The position numbers and the translations under genes were made by a program. Below the pieces are notes generated by a model, which worked only from the letters and a program-made list of their open reading frames with translations, was not told where the DNA came from and searched no databases. DNA of 5,751 bases from assembly GCA_964443145.1 (NCBI GenBank), contig CAYUBS010000153.1, positions 1 to 5,751 of the forward strand, written 5' to 3'. This document shows, one piece after another, positions 1-5,751 of this stretch (position 1 is the stretch's first letter; each line of letters begins with the position of its first letter). Source of the stretch: JAHEFT01 sp964443145 (GTDB lineage Bacteria; Pseudomonadota; Gammaproteobacteria; Xanthomonadales; SZUA-36).

Positions 1-35
1 CATAACGTGGTATCGTGAAGAAAGAACACCACTAC

Positions 36-41
36 GGAAAA
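36..41 (+). promoter_or_regulatory. Ribosome binding site favouring the ATG at 45
   Basis: GGAAAA lies 3 bases before the ATG at 45, a purine-rich Shine-Dalgarno-like stretch, though its spacing is short. The upstream in-frame GTG at 15 has no comparable purine run in the 14 bases available before it. This supports ATG 45 as the start of the enoyl-CoA hydratase gene. The evidence is moderate because the window begins just upstream. Confidence 0.4.
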
Positions 42-44
42 GCC

Positions 45-896
45 ATGAACTACGAAACCATCAAATACGAAATAGACGGCCCACTCGCGTGGATTACGCT
101 TAACCGGCCGAAAAAACTGAACGCCATCAACCAGGCCATGGTCGAGGAGCTGAAATCAGCCATGGATCGCGCCCAGCTCAATGACGAGGTTCGGGTCATC
201 ATTCTTAAAGGCGAGGGCCGCGCCTTCTCGGCCGGGTTTGACCTGGAGTTCGACTCCGGGCCTGAACTCAGCCGTGAACAGGAACTTGAAGGCATCAAGG
301 CCGAACTGCAAAACGACTTCGACATGATCATGCGTTTCTGGGACAGCCCCAAACCTACTATTGCCGCGGTTCACACCTATTGCCTGGGCGGCGCAATGGA
401 ACTGGCCGTGGCCTGCGACATCACTATTGCAGGCCGTGACTGCCGATTTGGCGAACCCGAAGTGACCTTCGGCGGCGGAGTGGTCGCCATGCTCCTGCCT
501 TATGTTTGCGGACCGAAACGGGCCAAGGAAATACTACTCACCGGCAACGACCGGATTACCTCGGAACAGGCCGAATCCTGGGGACTGATCAATCGGGTGG
601 TTAATCCGGAAAAGCTCGACAAAAGGGCTCGCAAGCTGGCTCTCGATATTGCCCGCAACGACCAGCTGGCCGTTCGTATTACCAAGCAGGCGATCAATAA
701 CTCTTTCGAGATCGGCCGGATGCGCGACGCGCTGAAACACGCCCTCGAACTGGGAACGGTCATCGAAAGCACGGAAACCGACGAGTCACGCGAGTTCAAC
801 CAACTACTGAAGACTGAAGGCACCAAGGCCGCCCTTGAGTGGCGTGAACGTAAGTTCGGACATACAGGCCGGGTAAAACGTCATGAAATCGGATGA
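45..896 (+). CDS. Enoyl-CoA hydratase/isomerase family protein (crotonase fold)
   Basis: Predicted cytoplasmic crotonase-superfamily enzyme of 283 aa acting on an acyl-CoA thioester, most likely adding water to a 2-enoyl-CoA. Seen in the sequence: an N-terminal strand ending in LNRPKKLNAI; the first oxyanion-hole motif AFSAGFDL near residues 60-67; and the second, LGGAMELAVACD, near 114-125. Glu119 (GGAMEL) and Glu139 (FGEPEV) sit 20 residues apart, matching the spacing of the two catalytic glutamates of rat mitochondrial enoyl-CoA hydratase (Glu144 and Glu164). Both being present favours true hydratase chemistry over isomerase-only or hydrolase relatives. The C-terminal part has the family's TSEQAESWGLINRVV helix-strand segment and ends near ALEWRERKFG. 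A GTG at 15 would add ten residues (MKKEHHYGKA), but ATG 45 has the better ribosome site and gives the usual family start. The 3' end overlaps the next gene by 14 bp. The substrate cannot be read from sequence; beta-oxidation or a catabolic side pathway are both possible. Confidence 0.9.
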   Translation: MNYETIKYEIDGPLAWITLNRPKKLNAINQAMVEELKSAMDRAQLNDEVRVIILKGEGRAFSAGFDLEFDSGPELSREQELEGIKAELQNDFDMIMRFWDSPKPTIAAVHTYCLGGAMELAVACDITIAGRDCRFGEPEVTFGGGVVAMLLPYVCGPKRAKEILLTGNDRITSEQAESWGLINRVVNPEKLDKRARKLALDIARNDQLAVRITKQAINNSFEIGRMRDALKHALELGTVIESTETDESREFNQLLKTEGTKAALEWRERKFGHTGRVKRHEIG

Positions 897-2256
897 TTTG
901 AAGAAAGAGCTGGACGCGTTTCTGGAGCAATATCCGGAAACGCGCTTCATGGAACCATTAATCGCGGACATGAACGGCATCCTGCGTGGCAAACGGGTGG
1001 GCGCCAGTGATTTTGCAAAGGCCTTTAAAGGCGGCATGAATATGTGCGCGGCCACCACCATCCTGGATACCCAGGGCAACACGTTTGACACGACGCCTTA
1101 TGGCTTAAAAGACGGGGATCCGGATGGCATGGCCATGGCGGTCGCTGGCAGCCTGGCCCTGGTGCCCTGGGCCACACAGCCTACGGCGCAAGTCCTGCTT
1201 GAGATGACCAACCGGGACGGCAGCCCTAATCAGAACGACCCTCGGAACGTATTACGCAATGCGCTGAAGCCATTAACCGACATGGGTCTGAAACCTGTGA
1301 TGGCGACCGAGCTCGAGTTTTACCTGATTGAACACGACGGCAGCTGCTTCCAGCCCCGTAAGCCCCGGATTCCCGGCTCTGATTTGCCACAAAGCGGTAT
1401 GCAATACTCCGTCCTGGAAGACCTGTACGAGGTCGATGATTTCCTCACCGACCTGGATGCTATTTGTACCGCGCAAAACATCCCGGCCGGAGCGGCCGTA
1501 TCAGAATTTTCACCCGGGCAGTTTGAAGTTAACCTACACCACGTGGACGACCCTGCCCTGGCTTGTGACCATGCGGTGTTACTGAAACGCGCAGTGAAAG
1601 CAGCTGCCGCTATAAATGGCCTCACCGCAACGTTCATGGCCAAACCGTTTATGGAAACAGCCGGCAGCGGCATGCACATCCACATCAGTGTTCTGGACGA
1701 AGAAGGTAACAATATTTTTGCCGGTGAAAGTGCGGATGGCCCCTGGTCAGACCAGCTCCGCCACGCGATTGGCGGCCTGGGGGAGGCCATGGTCGAAAGC
1801 ATGGCCATTTTTGCACCCAATGCCAATTCGTACCGCCGGCACTCGCCCGGCAATTTTGTGCCCGCCTCGCCGGACTGGGGGCCGAACCACCGGGGTGTTG
1901 CCCTGCGGATTCCCCTGGCCAATGCAGCAAACACAAGGGTCGAGCACCGTGTTGCCGGAGCCGATACCAATCCCTACCTGGTGGTCGCCGCGATTCTCGC
2001 AGGTATCCACCACGGCATCAGCAACCAGAGCGAACCCCGGCCGATGACACCGGAGCGTGCCGAACTGAAGTATGAAGTGACCGTACCCAGCCGCTGGCCA
2101 ATTGCACTGGATGCATTCGACGCGGGCGGGATACTGCCAGAATACCTCGGAAGGGACTACCACGAACTTTACCTGATGTGCCGGAGCGAGGAAGAGGTCA
2201 GGTACAACGCCGAGATCCCTGACCGGGACTTCGACTGGTATCTGCGAGCCGTGTGA
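883..2256 (+). CDS. Glutamine synthetase-like gamma-glutamyl-amine ligase (PuuA/GlnA3-type)
   Basis: 457-aa cytoplasmic member of the glutamine synthetase family, predicted to form an ATP-dependent gamma-glutamyl amide from glutamate and an amine. The beta-grasp N-terminal domain includes IADMNGILRGKRV. The catalytic domain carries the metal and substrate residues: Glu143 and Glu145 (TELEFYL), Glu208 and Glu215 (EFSPGQFEVN), His265 and His267 (GSGMHIHIS), Arg318 (NSYRRHSPG), Arg337 and Arg342, and Glu354/Arg356 (RVEHRVAGADTNPYL). Two hallmarks of ammonia-using class I enzymes are missing. The FDGSS-type ammonium-site motif is replaced by CAATTILDTQG, and the flap glutamate (PGYEAP-type) is replaced in PGNFVP. 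I also see no adenylylation-tyrosine loop. These losses are typical of PuuA-like and GlnA3-like polyamine, amine or ethanolamine glutamylating enzymes. The C-terminus ends in DFDWYL, as is common in that group. The start ATG lies inside the end of the hydratase gene, and the stop overlaps the ada start by 4 bp. The amine substrate is unknown; no puuB, puuC or puuD neighbours are visible. Confidence 0.87.
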   Translation: MKSDDLKKELDAFLEQYPETRFMEPLIADMNGILRGKRVGASDFAKAFKGGMNMCAATTILDTQGNTFDTTPYGLKDGDPDGMAMAVAGSLALVPWATQPTAQVLLEMTNRDGSPNQNDPRNVLRNALKPLTDMGLKPVMATELEFYLIEHDGSCFQPRKPRIPGSDLPQSGMQYSVLEDLYEVDDFLTDLDAICTAQNIPAGAAVSEFSPGQFEVNLHHVDDPALACDHAVLLKRAVKAAAAINGLTATFMAKPFMETAGSGMHIHISVLDEEGNNIFAGESADGPWSDQLRHAIGGLGEAMVESMAIFAPNANSYRRHSPGNFVPASPDWGPNHRGVALRIPLANAANTRVEHRVAGADTNPYLVVAAILAGIHHGISNQSEPRPMTPERAELKYEVTVPSRWPIALDAFDAGGILPEYLGRDYHELYLMCRSEEEVRYNAEIPDRDFDWYLRAV

Positions 2257-3242
2257 GTTTTACTGCCAACAGAGCCAGAGGCACATTCTGCCGGCCCGAT
2301 TGCCGGTCCCTTCCGGATTCGGGCAGGCAGCAAACGACGTTTGAAAATGCACGTGATTCACTGGCAGCAGGCTTCCGGCCTTGCGAGACCTGCAAGCCCC
2401 TGAAAACCGGCCTGGCTGATCCAAAGTGGCTCCAGCCGCTGATGGAGGCGGTGGATACAGACCCTACCCGGCGCTGGCACGACCAGGACCTGGTTGAGAT
2501 GGATCTGGAGCCCGCCGCCGTACGCCGCTGGTATTCGGACAACCTTGGACTAACCTTCCACGGCTACGCCCGCCTGAGGCGTTTAGGCCAGGCCTTGCGC
2601 CAGATACAACACGGGGAGCCCGTAAACCGGGCTGTGATCGCCCACGGCTACGAATCAGAAAGCGGATTCCGGGAAGCCTTCACACAGGTGTTTGGCGAAC
2701 CCCCTTCTGCGGTAGACCGCGAGTCGTCCATCTGGATTAACCGTGTAGCTACGCCTATTGGCTCGATGGTCATGGGGGTGTCAGACCGGGGACTATGCCT
2801 GTTGGAGTTTGCCGAGCGACGCATGCTGGAAACCCAGCTTAAAAGGCTTCGCCAGCACATGGGAAGGGTTTTCCTGCCAGGCGATCACCCGCTGATGAAG
2901 CAGGTCAAAAACGAACTCGATGCCTACTTTGACGGCAGCCTGCGGAAATTTTCAGTACCACTGAACTCACCCGGCACGGCTTTCCAGGAGTCTGTCTGGG
3001 CGGCGCTGCAGAAGGTCCCGTATGGTGAGCAATGCAGTTATGGTGATATCGCGAAGCAGATCGGCCAGCCCAACGCCGTGCGCGCGGTTGGCCGTGCCAA
3101 TGGCGACAATCGGATCGCCATTATCATCCCCTGCCACCGAATAGTAGGCGCAGACGGCGAACTCACCGGCTACGGCGGCGGACTGTGGCGCAAAGAGTAC
3201 CTGCTCGCAATGGAGCAGGCACAGGCGTTTCACCTCAGTTAG
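2253..3242 (+). CDS. ada: Ada: bifunctional DNA methylphosphotriester / O6-methylguanine methyltransferase and transcriptional regulator
   Basis: 329-aa suicide methyltransferase of the adaptive response. Three domains follow in order. (a) The N-terminal zinc domain has Cys13, Cys17, Cys44 and Cys47 (FCRPDC and RPCETCKP), with exactly the spacing of E. coli Ada Cys38/42/69/72; Cys13 would be the phosphotriester methyl acceptor that turns Ada into an activator. (b) At about residues 60-150 is an AraC-type helix-turn-helix region with LRRLGQALRQIQHGEPVNRA and AHGYESESGFREAF. (c) At about 160-322 is the O6-alkylguanine transferase domain with RAVGRANGDNRIAI, the PCHR motif at 293-296 (acceptor Cys294) and GYGGGLWRKEYL. 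The GTG start overlaps the upstream stop (GTGA), suggesting translational coupling. Compared with E. coli Ada, 25 residues before the first cysteine are missing; an in-frame TGA at 2220-2222 limits any extension to ten codons. The phosphotriester and regulatory function may therefore be altered, while the C-terminal repair domain looks intact. Confidence 0.93.
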   Translation: MSFTANRARGTFCRPDCRSLPDSGRQQTTFENARDSLAAGFRPCETCKPLKTGLADPKWLQPLMEAVDTDPTRRWHDQDLVEMDLEPAAVRRWYSDNLGLTFHGYARLRRLGQALRQIQHGEPVNRAVIAHGYESESGFREAFTQVFGEPPSAVDRESSIWINRVATPIGSMVMGVSDRGLCLLEFAERRMLETQLKRLRQHMGRVFLPGDHPLMKQVKNELDAYFDGSLRKFSVPLNSPGTAFQESVWAALQKVPYGEQCSYGDIAKQIGQPNAVRAVGRANGDNRIAIIIPCHRIVGADGELTGYGGGLWRKEYLLAMEQAQAFHLS

Positions 3243-3256
3243 CCACACTGGTGATT

Positions 3257-3272
3257 TGTGACTTTTGTCACG
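3257..3272. promoter_or_regulatory. CRP/Vfr-like operator palindrome
   Basis: The sequence reads TGTGA, six bases, then TCACG. The core GTGAC-TTTT-GTCAC at 3258-3271 is a perfect inverted repeat. The CRP/Vfr consensus is TGTGA-N6-TCACA, so nine of the ten half-site bases match. The centre (3264/3265) lies about 41.5 bp upstream of a transcription start expected near 3306 from the candidate -10 box, the spacing of class II CRP-activated promoters. Regulator identity is inference; another palindrome-binding factor is possible. Confidence 0.45.
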
Positions 3273-3273
3273 C

Positions 3274-3291
3274 GCATCGACGGATGCTTTT
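3274..3291 (+). terminator. Possible weak intrinsic terminator after ada
   Basis: GCATC-GACG-GATGC forms a perfect 5-bp hairpin (3274-3287) followed immediately by TTTT (3288-3291), 32 bp after the ada stop codon. The stem is short and the T run has only four bases, so it would be a weak terminator at best. It could equally be a second operator-like inverted repeat beside the CRP-like site. Confidence 0.3.
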
Positions 3292-3294
3292 CAG

Positions 3295-3300
3295 TTAAAT
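3295..3300 (+). promoter_or_regulatory. Candidate -10 element for the DUF885/adenosyltransferase unit
   Basis: TTAAAT (or TAAATT one base later) matches the TATAAT consensus at four of six positions in an AT-rich patch 33 bp before the DUF885 start codon. The hexamer about 17 bp upstream (GCGCAT) does not resemble TTGACA. Lack of a -35 box is expected if an activator bound at 3257-3272 recruits polymerase. This call is from pattern only. Confidence 0.35.
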
Positions 3301-3316
3301 TCAACAAACCACTCCA

Positions 3317-3321
3317 TAAGG
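3317..3321 (+). promoter_or_regulatory. Ribosome binding site for the DUF885 gene
   Basis: TAAGG ends 11 bases before the ATG at 3333, at the long end of usual Shine-Dalgarno spacing. It is the best purine-rich candidate upstream, and the hydrophobic signal peptide that starts at this ATG supports the same start. Confidence 0.45.
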
Positions 3322-3332
3322 CCACCTAAACC

Positions 3333-5078
3333 ATGAATTCACTCTCGCTCAGGGCTATTGCCAGCCTCGTAATCTGTCTTGCGTCCACCTCCCCCCTCTC
3401 CGCCAGCGACTGGGTTGAAGAAAGCAATGCACATACCCGGTTTGTCATGGAGGCCCAGGCGGAACTCTCACCGGAAAACTTTTCCTCACTCGGAATTGAA
3501 TCCGTGGATGGCAATGTCTTTGACCTGGGCCCTGAAATTTACGAGCGCACCCAGGCACTGTCCCGGCAACTGATTGTTGACCTGGAGGCACGCAAGACGA
3601 CTACCGAGGACCCACGCGTATTGCAAGATTTGGATATCCTGATCAAATCGGTCCGGGACCAGATTCGCACGGAACAACTCGACCACAAATACATGCTGCC
3701 TTATATCAACCTGTCTCAGGCGATGTACTACAGTTTTCGCTCGTTGCTCGACCCCAGAAACGATCCCGCACGCCGCCCAGCCGCGTTGGAGCGACTGGCC
3801 AGGTACACCGGGCAGGCGGAGGGTTACGTGCCTGTAACCACGCTGGCACGTGATCGCACCTCGGAACGTTTTAATACCACCGGCCTACTGGGTCCCTACC
3901 GCAATGAAGTGGAGAAGGATCTGGGTAACGTGGAACGGTTCAGTGCCGGTCTTGAGGGTATGTTTGCCGAATCAGGACTGGAAGGATGGCAGGATAACCT
4001 GACGCTACTCAACCAGCAGTTAGACGAATACGCAGGCTGGCTGAAAGCCGAGATCTTACCCCGAACCCGCACAGACTACAGACTCCCCGAGGAAGTCTAC
4101 GCCAACAACCTGAAAGACTACGGCGTAGACATGGAGCCCCGCCAACTGATTCGAACGGCGCAACTGGGATTTGCGGACATCCAGATGCAAATGCGCGCCA
4201 TCGCAGCACAGGTTGCAAAGCAGCGCGGGCTGGCTTCGTCAGACTATCGCGACGTGATGAAGGAACTGGGCAAAGAGCAGATACCGGAAGAAGAAGTGCT
4301 GGATTACTACCGCAATGTCCTGGTTCAGCTCGAAACCATTATCAAAGACAACGACCTGGTCAGTCTTCCCCAGCGGGAAGCCACAATCCGGCTGGCGACA
4401 GAGGCAGAATCTGGAGCAGCGCCTGCGCCGTTCCTGAGCCCACCCCAGCTTATTGGCAACACCGGCCAGCAGGGTGAGTTCGTGCTGGTAACACATAGCC
4501 CCGACGAAAACGGCGGCGGCGAGGTCAGTGATTTTGGCAGCCCGGCCTCCACCTGGTCGCTGACCGCTCACGAAGCCCGCCCCGGACATGAAATGCAGTT
4601 TGCCGCGATGGTGGAAGGCGGCATCTCTACTGCACGGGCCATCTACGCATTCAACAGCGCCAACGTGGAAGGCTGGGGGCTCTATTCTGAAGCCATCATG
4701 CAGCAGTACCTGTCACCGGAAGCACAGTTGTTCGGTTTGAAGGGAAGGCTGATGCGGGCCGCCCGTGCATTCCTCGATCCCATGCTGAACCTTGGCATGA
4801 TCGAACCCGAACAGGCGCTTGAGTTTATCGTCAGCGAAGTCGGCATCTCACGGCCATTGGCACAGCAGGAAATTAACCGCTACACCTTCATGGGCCCCGG
4901 CCAGGCCACTTCTTACTACTACGGTTATATGAACCTCATGTCCTTACGTACCGAAGTAGAACTGCGCATGCGCGGTCGATTCAATCAGCGTGCCTATCAT
5001 GATTTTCTGCTGAAACAGGGGCTGCTGCCGCCGGATATTCTGCGCCAGGCCGTGCTCGAAGATTTCGTTGCTGAATAG
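3333..5078 (+). CDS. Secreted DUF885 family protein, putative zinc metallopeptidase
   Basis: 581-aa DUF885 (PF05960) family protein predicted to be exported. The N-terminus has Arg7, then a hydrophobic stretch (AIASLVICLAST) and a likely signal peptidase I site around residues 24-25 (PLSAS before DW). There is no proper lipobox: the residue before Cys15 is Ile. The body is largely helical and includes KDYGVDMEPRQLIR near residues 259-272. The catalytic-looking signature is HEARPGH at 413-419 (His413, Glu414, His419), followed by NVEGWGLYSE with Glu446. In DUF885 proteins these elements (HExxPGH and EGWxLYxE) resemble the zinc site of HExxH-type metallopeptidases, so peptidase activity is likely but the substrate is unknown. 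The C-terminal YTFMGPGQATSYYYGY segment also fits the family, and the length is typical, so the gene looks complete. It begins a new transcription unit after a 90-bp regulatory gap and is followed 15 bp later by the adenosyltransferase. Residues before about 90 are the least conserved-looking part. Confidence 0.88.
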   Translation: MNSLSLRAIASLVICLASTSPLSASDWVEESNAHTRFVMEAQAELSPENFSSLGIESVDGNVFDLGPEIYERTQALSRQLIVDLEARKTTTEDPRVLQDLDILIKSVRDQIRTEQLDHKYMLPYINLSQAMYYSFRSLLDPRNDPARRPAALERLARYTGQAEGYVPVTTLARDRTSERFNTTGLLGPYRNEVEKDLGNVERFSAGLEGMFAESGLEGWQDNLTLLNQQLDEYAGWLKAEILPRTRTDYRLPEEVYANNLKDYGVDMEPRQLIRTAQLGFADIQMQMRAIAAQVAKQRGLASSDYRDVMKELGKEQIPEEEVLDYYRNVLVQLETIIKDNDLVSLPQREATIRLATEAESGAAPAPFLSPPQLIGNTGQQGEFVLVTHSPDENGGGEVSDFGSPASTWSLTAHEARPGHEMQFAAMVEGGISTARAIYAFNSANVEGWGLYSEAIMQQYLSPEAQLFGLKGRLMRAARAFLDPMLNLGMIEPEQALEFIVSEVGISRPLAQQEINRYTFMGPGQATSYYYGYMNLMSLRTEVELRMRGRFNQRAYHDFLLKQGLLPPDILRQAVLEDFVAE

Positions 5079-5093
5079 TGGCAGAATGCACCG

Positions 5094-5648
5094 ATGGGAA
5101 ATCGCTTATCAAAAATATACACCCGCACGGGTGACAAGGGCACGACCGGTCTTGGTGACGGTTCGCGCGTAGACAAAGACAGCCTGCGGGTCGAGGCCTA
5201 TGGCACAGTGGATGAGTTAAACAGCGCCGTGGGCCTGGTGCTCACCGCCGACCTGCCTGAAGGCGTGCAAGCCTGCCTGACCCGGACACAACACGAGCTG
5301 TTCGACCTGGGTGGTGAGCTGTGCATGCCGGGCTACACAATGATCTCCGACGAGTTCGTTAGCGGACTGGAACGCGACCTCGACGCTTTCAACGAAGACC
5401 TGCCGGCGTTAAAAGACTTCATCCTGCCGGGCGGTTCAGAAGCAGCAGCCCGCTGCCACCTGGCCCGCACCATTGCCCGCCGCGCCGAGCGCCGGGTGAT
5501 CAGCCTGGCACAAATCGAAGACGTCAACGAGGCGACCATCCGATACCTGAACCGGCTATCAGACCTGCTGTTCGTGATTGCACGCGTACTGGCGCGCCGC
5601 GACGGCGGCTCAGAGGTCCTCTGGGTTCACGGCGACAAACGAGTCTAA
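5094..5648 (+). CDS. PduO-type ATP:cob(I)alamin (corrinoid) adenosyltransferase
   Basis: 184-aa cytoplasmic enzyme that transfers the 5'-deoxyadenosyl group of ATP to cob(I)alamin, making adenosylcobalamin for enzymes such as methylmalonyl-CoA mutase or B12-dependent reductases. Family signatures are all present. The N-terminal ATP-binding segment YTRTGDKGTTGLGDG lies at residues 9-23 and AYGTVDELNS at 35-44. FILPGG is at 109-114. The helix RCHLARTIARRAERR at 120-134 holds Arg125, Arg129, Arg130 and Glu132, with the same spacing as human MMAB Arg186, Arg190, Arg191 and Glu193, positions hit in cblB disease. YLNRLSDLLFVIAR is at 151-164. The length equals single-domain members, without the extra C-terminal domain of Salmonella PduO. 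It starts 15 bp after the DUF885 stop; the Shine-Dalgarno is poor (AGTGG, 12 bases before the ATG), so translation may depend on coupling to the upstream gene. No B12 biosynthesis or B12-dependent enzyme gene is in the window, so whether it acts in salvage or de novo synthesis is open. Confidence 0.94.
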   Translation: MGNRLSKIYTRTGDKGTTGLGDGSRVDKDSLRVEAYGTVDELNSAVGLVLTADLPEGVQACLTRTQHELFDLGGELCMPGYTMISDEFVSGLERDLDAFNEDLPALKDFILPGGSEAAARCHLARTIARRAERRVISLAQIEDVNEATIRYLNRLSDLLFVIARVLARRDGGSEVLWVHGDKRV

Positions 5649-5751
5649 ATTCCAAACCGAATGCCGTGCCCGAGGCGCTACGAACCCGGTGAGAAAGCGG
5701 GTCCACACAGTCAGGACACGTTCGAGACATCCCTGTGCACTAATCGGCTGT
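5649..5751. other. Non-coding tail with consecutive inverted repeats
   Basis: This 103-bp stretch after the adenosyltransferase has no convincing gene. It can form three neighbouring stem-loops: GTGCC-CGA-GGCGC at 5666-5678 (one T-G wobble); ACCCG and CGGGT at 5684-5688 and 5698-5702, around a 9-base loop; and CACAG with CTGTG at 5706-5710 and 5733-5737, extended by GGA/TCC across a 3-base bulge. None is followed by a T run, so an intrinsic terminator is not supported. It may be a structured leader of a gene beyond the window or an extragenic palindromic element. It is cut off by the window end. Confidence 0.4.

Noticed and set aside
15..44. GTG at 15 as start of the enoyl-CoA hydratase
   Set aside because: The ten extra residues (MKKEHHYGKA) are not typical of the family and the GTG lacks an evident ribosome site. 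ATG 45 gives the standard N-terminus; the longer form cannot be formally excluded.
1320..1970. 216-codon open frame on the minus strand
   Set aside because: It lies wholly inside the glutamine-synthetase-like gene, has a low-complexity Arg/Ser/Pro/Ala composition without domain motifs, and is explained as the antisense shadow of a GC-rich gene.
1616..2047. 143-codon plus-strand open frame in another frame of the GS-like gene
   Set aside because: Its Trp/Pro/Arg-rich translation has no recognisable family, while the overlapping GS frame carries all the conserved catalytic residues.
1747..2163. 138-codon minus-strand open frame
   Set aside because: Shadow of the same conserved GS coding stretch, with no plausible start context or motif.
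3258..3271. GTGAC-TTTT-GTCAC as an intrinsic terminator of ada
   Set aside because: No T run follows the stem; the TTTT is in the loop. The match to a CRP-type site explains it better.
3272..3276. GCGCA as part of an Ada box
   Set aside because: Only five bases match, and the upstream AT-rich half expected of an Ada-binding site is absent.
5524..5730. Minus-strand open frame running from the tail into the adenosyltransferase gene
   Set aside because: 68 codons, Arg-rich, with no motif, and most of it overlaps a well-supported gene.
5709..5732. TTCGA-containing segment as the T arm of a tRNA
   Set aside because: The five positions on either side of the 7-base loop do not pair, and no acceptor, D or anticodon arms can be built on either strand.

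Overview
The window reads as an ordinary chromosomal segment of a moderately GC-rich proteobacterium, most likely a gammaproteobacterium (possibly marine). That guess rests on protein character and gene style only; there is no rRNA or other marker. All five convincing genes lie on the plus strand and cover almost the whole window. I see no mobile elements, CRISPR arrays, tRNA or rRNA genes, and no integrase or toxin genes.

Layout: (1) 45-896, a crotonase-fold enoyl-CoA hydratase/isomerase; (2) 883-2256, a glutamine-synthetase-like enzyme that looks like a gamma-glutamyl-amine ligase (PuuA/GlnA3-type) rather than an ammonia-using GS; (3) 2253-3242, an Ada-type DNA alkylation repair protein and regulator. 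Successive genes overlap by 14 bp and 4 bp, so the three are very probably co-transcribed and translationally coupled. A 90-bp gap follows. It holds a CRP/Vfr-like palindrome, a small hairpin followed by T4, a candidate -10 box and a ribosome binding site. (4) 3333-5078, a secreted DUF885 putative zinc metallopeptidase; (5) 5094-5648, a PduO-type ATP:cob(I)alamin adenosyltransferase only 15 bp downstream, probably the second gene of a two-gene unit. The last 103 bp are non-coding as far as I can see, but are rich in inverted repeats.

How the genes fit together: the first two suggest carbon/nitrogen catabolism (gamma-glutamylation of an amine and an acyl-CoA hydration or isomerisation step), but no shared pathway can be shown from this window. 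Ada is a DNA-damage function riding on the same message. The DUF885 enzyme acts outside the cytoplasm, while the adenosyltransferase makes adenosylcobalamin inside the cell; their link may be no more than shared transcription. I find no clearly new multi-gene system. The items most worth a second look are the N-terminally shortened, translationally coupled Ada, the palindrome whose position fits a class II CRP-type promoter, and the structured tail after the cobalamin gene.
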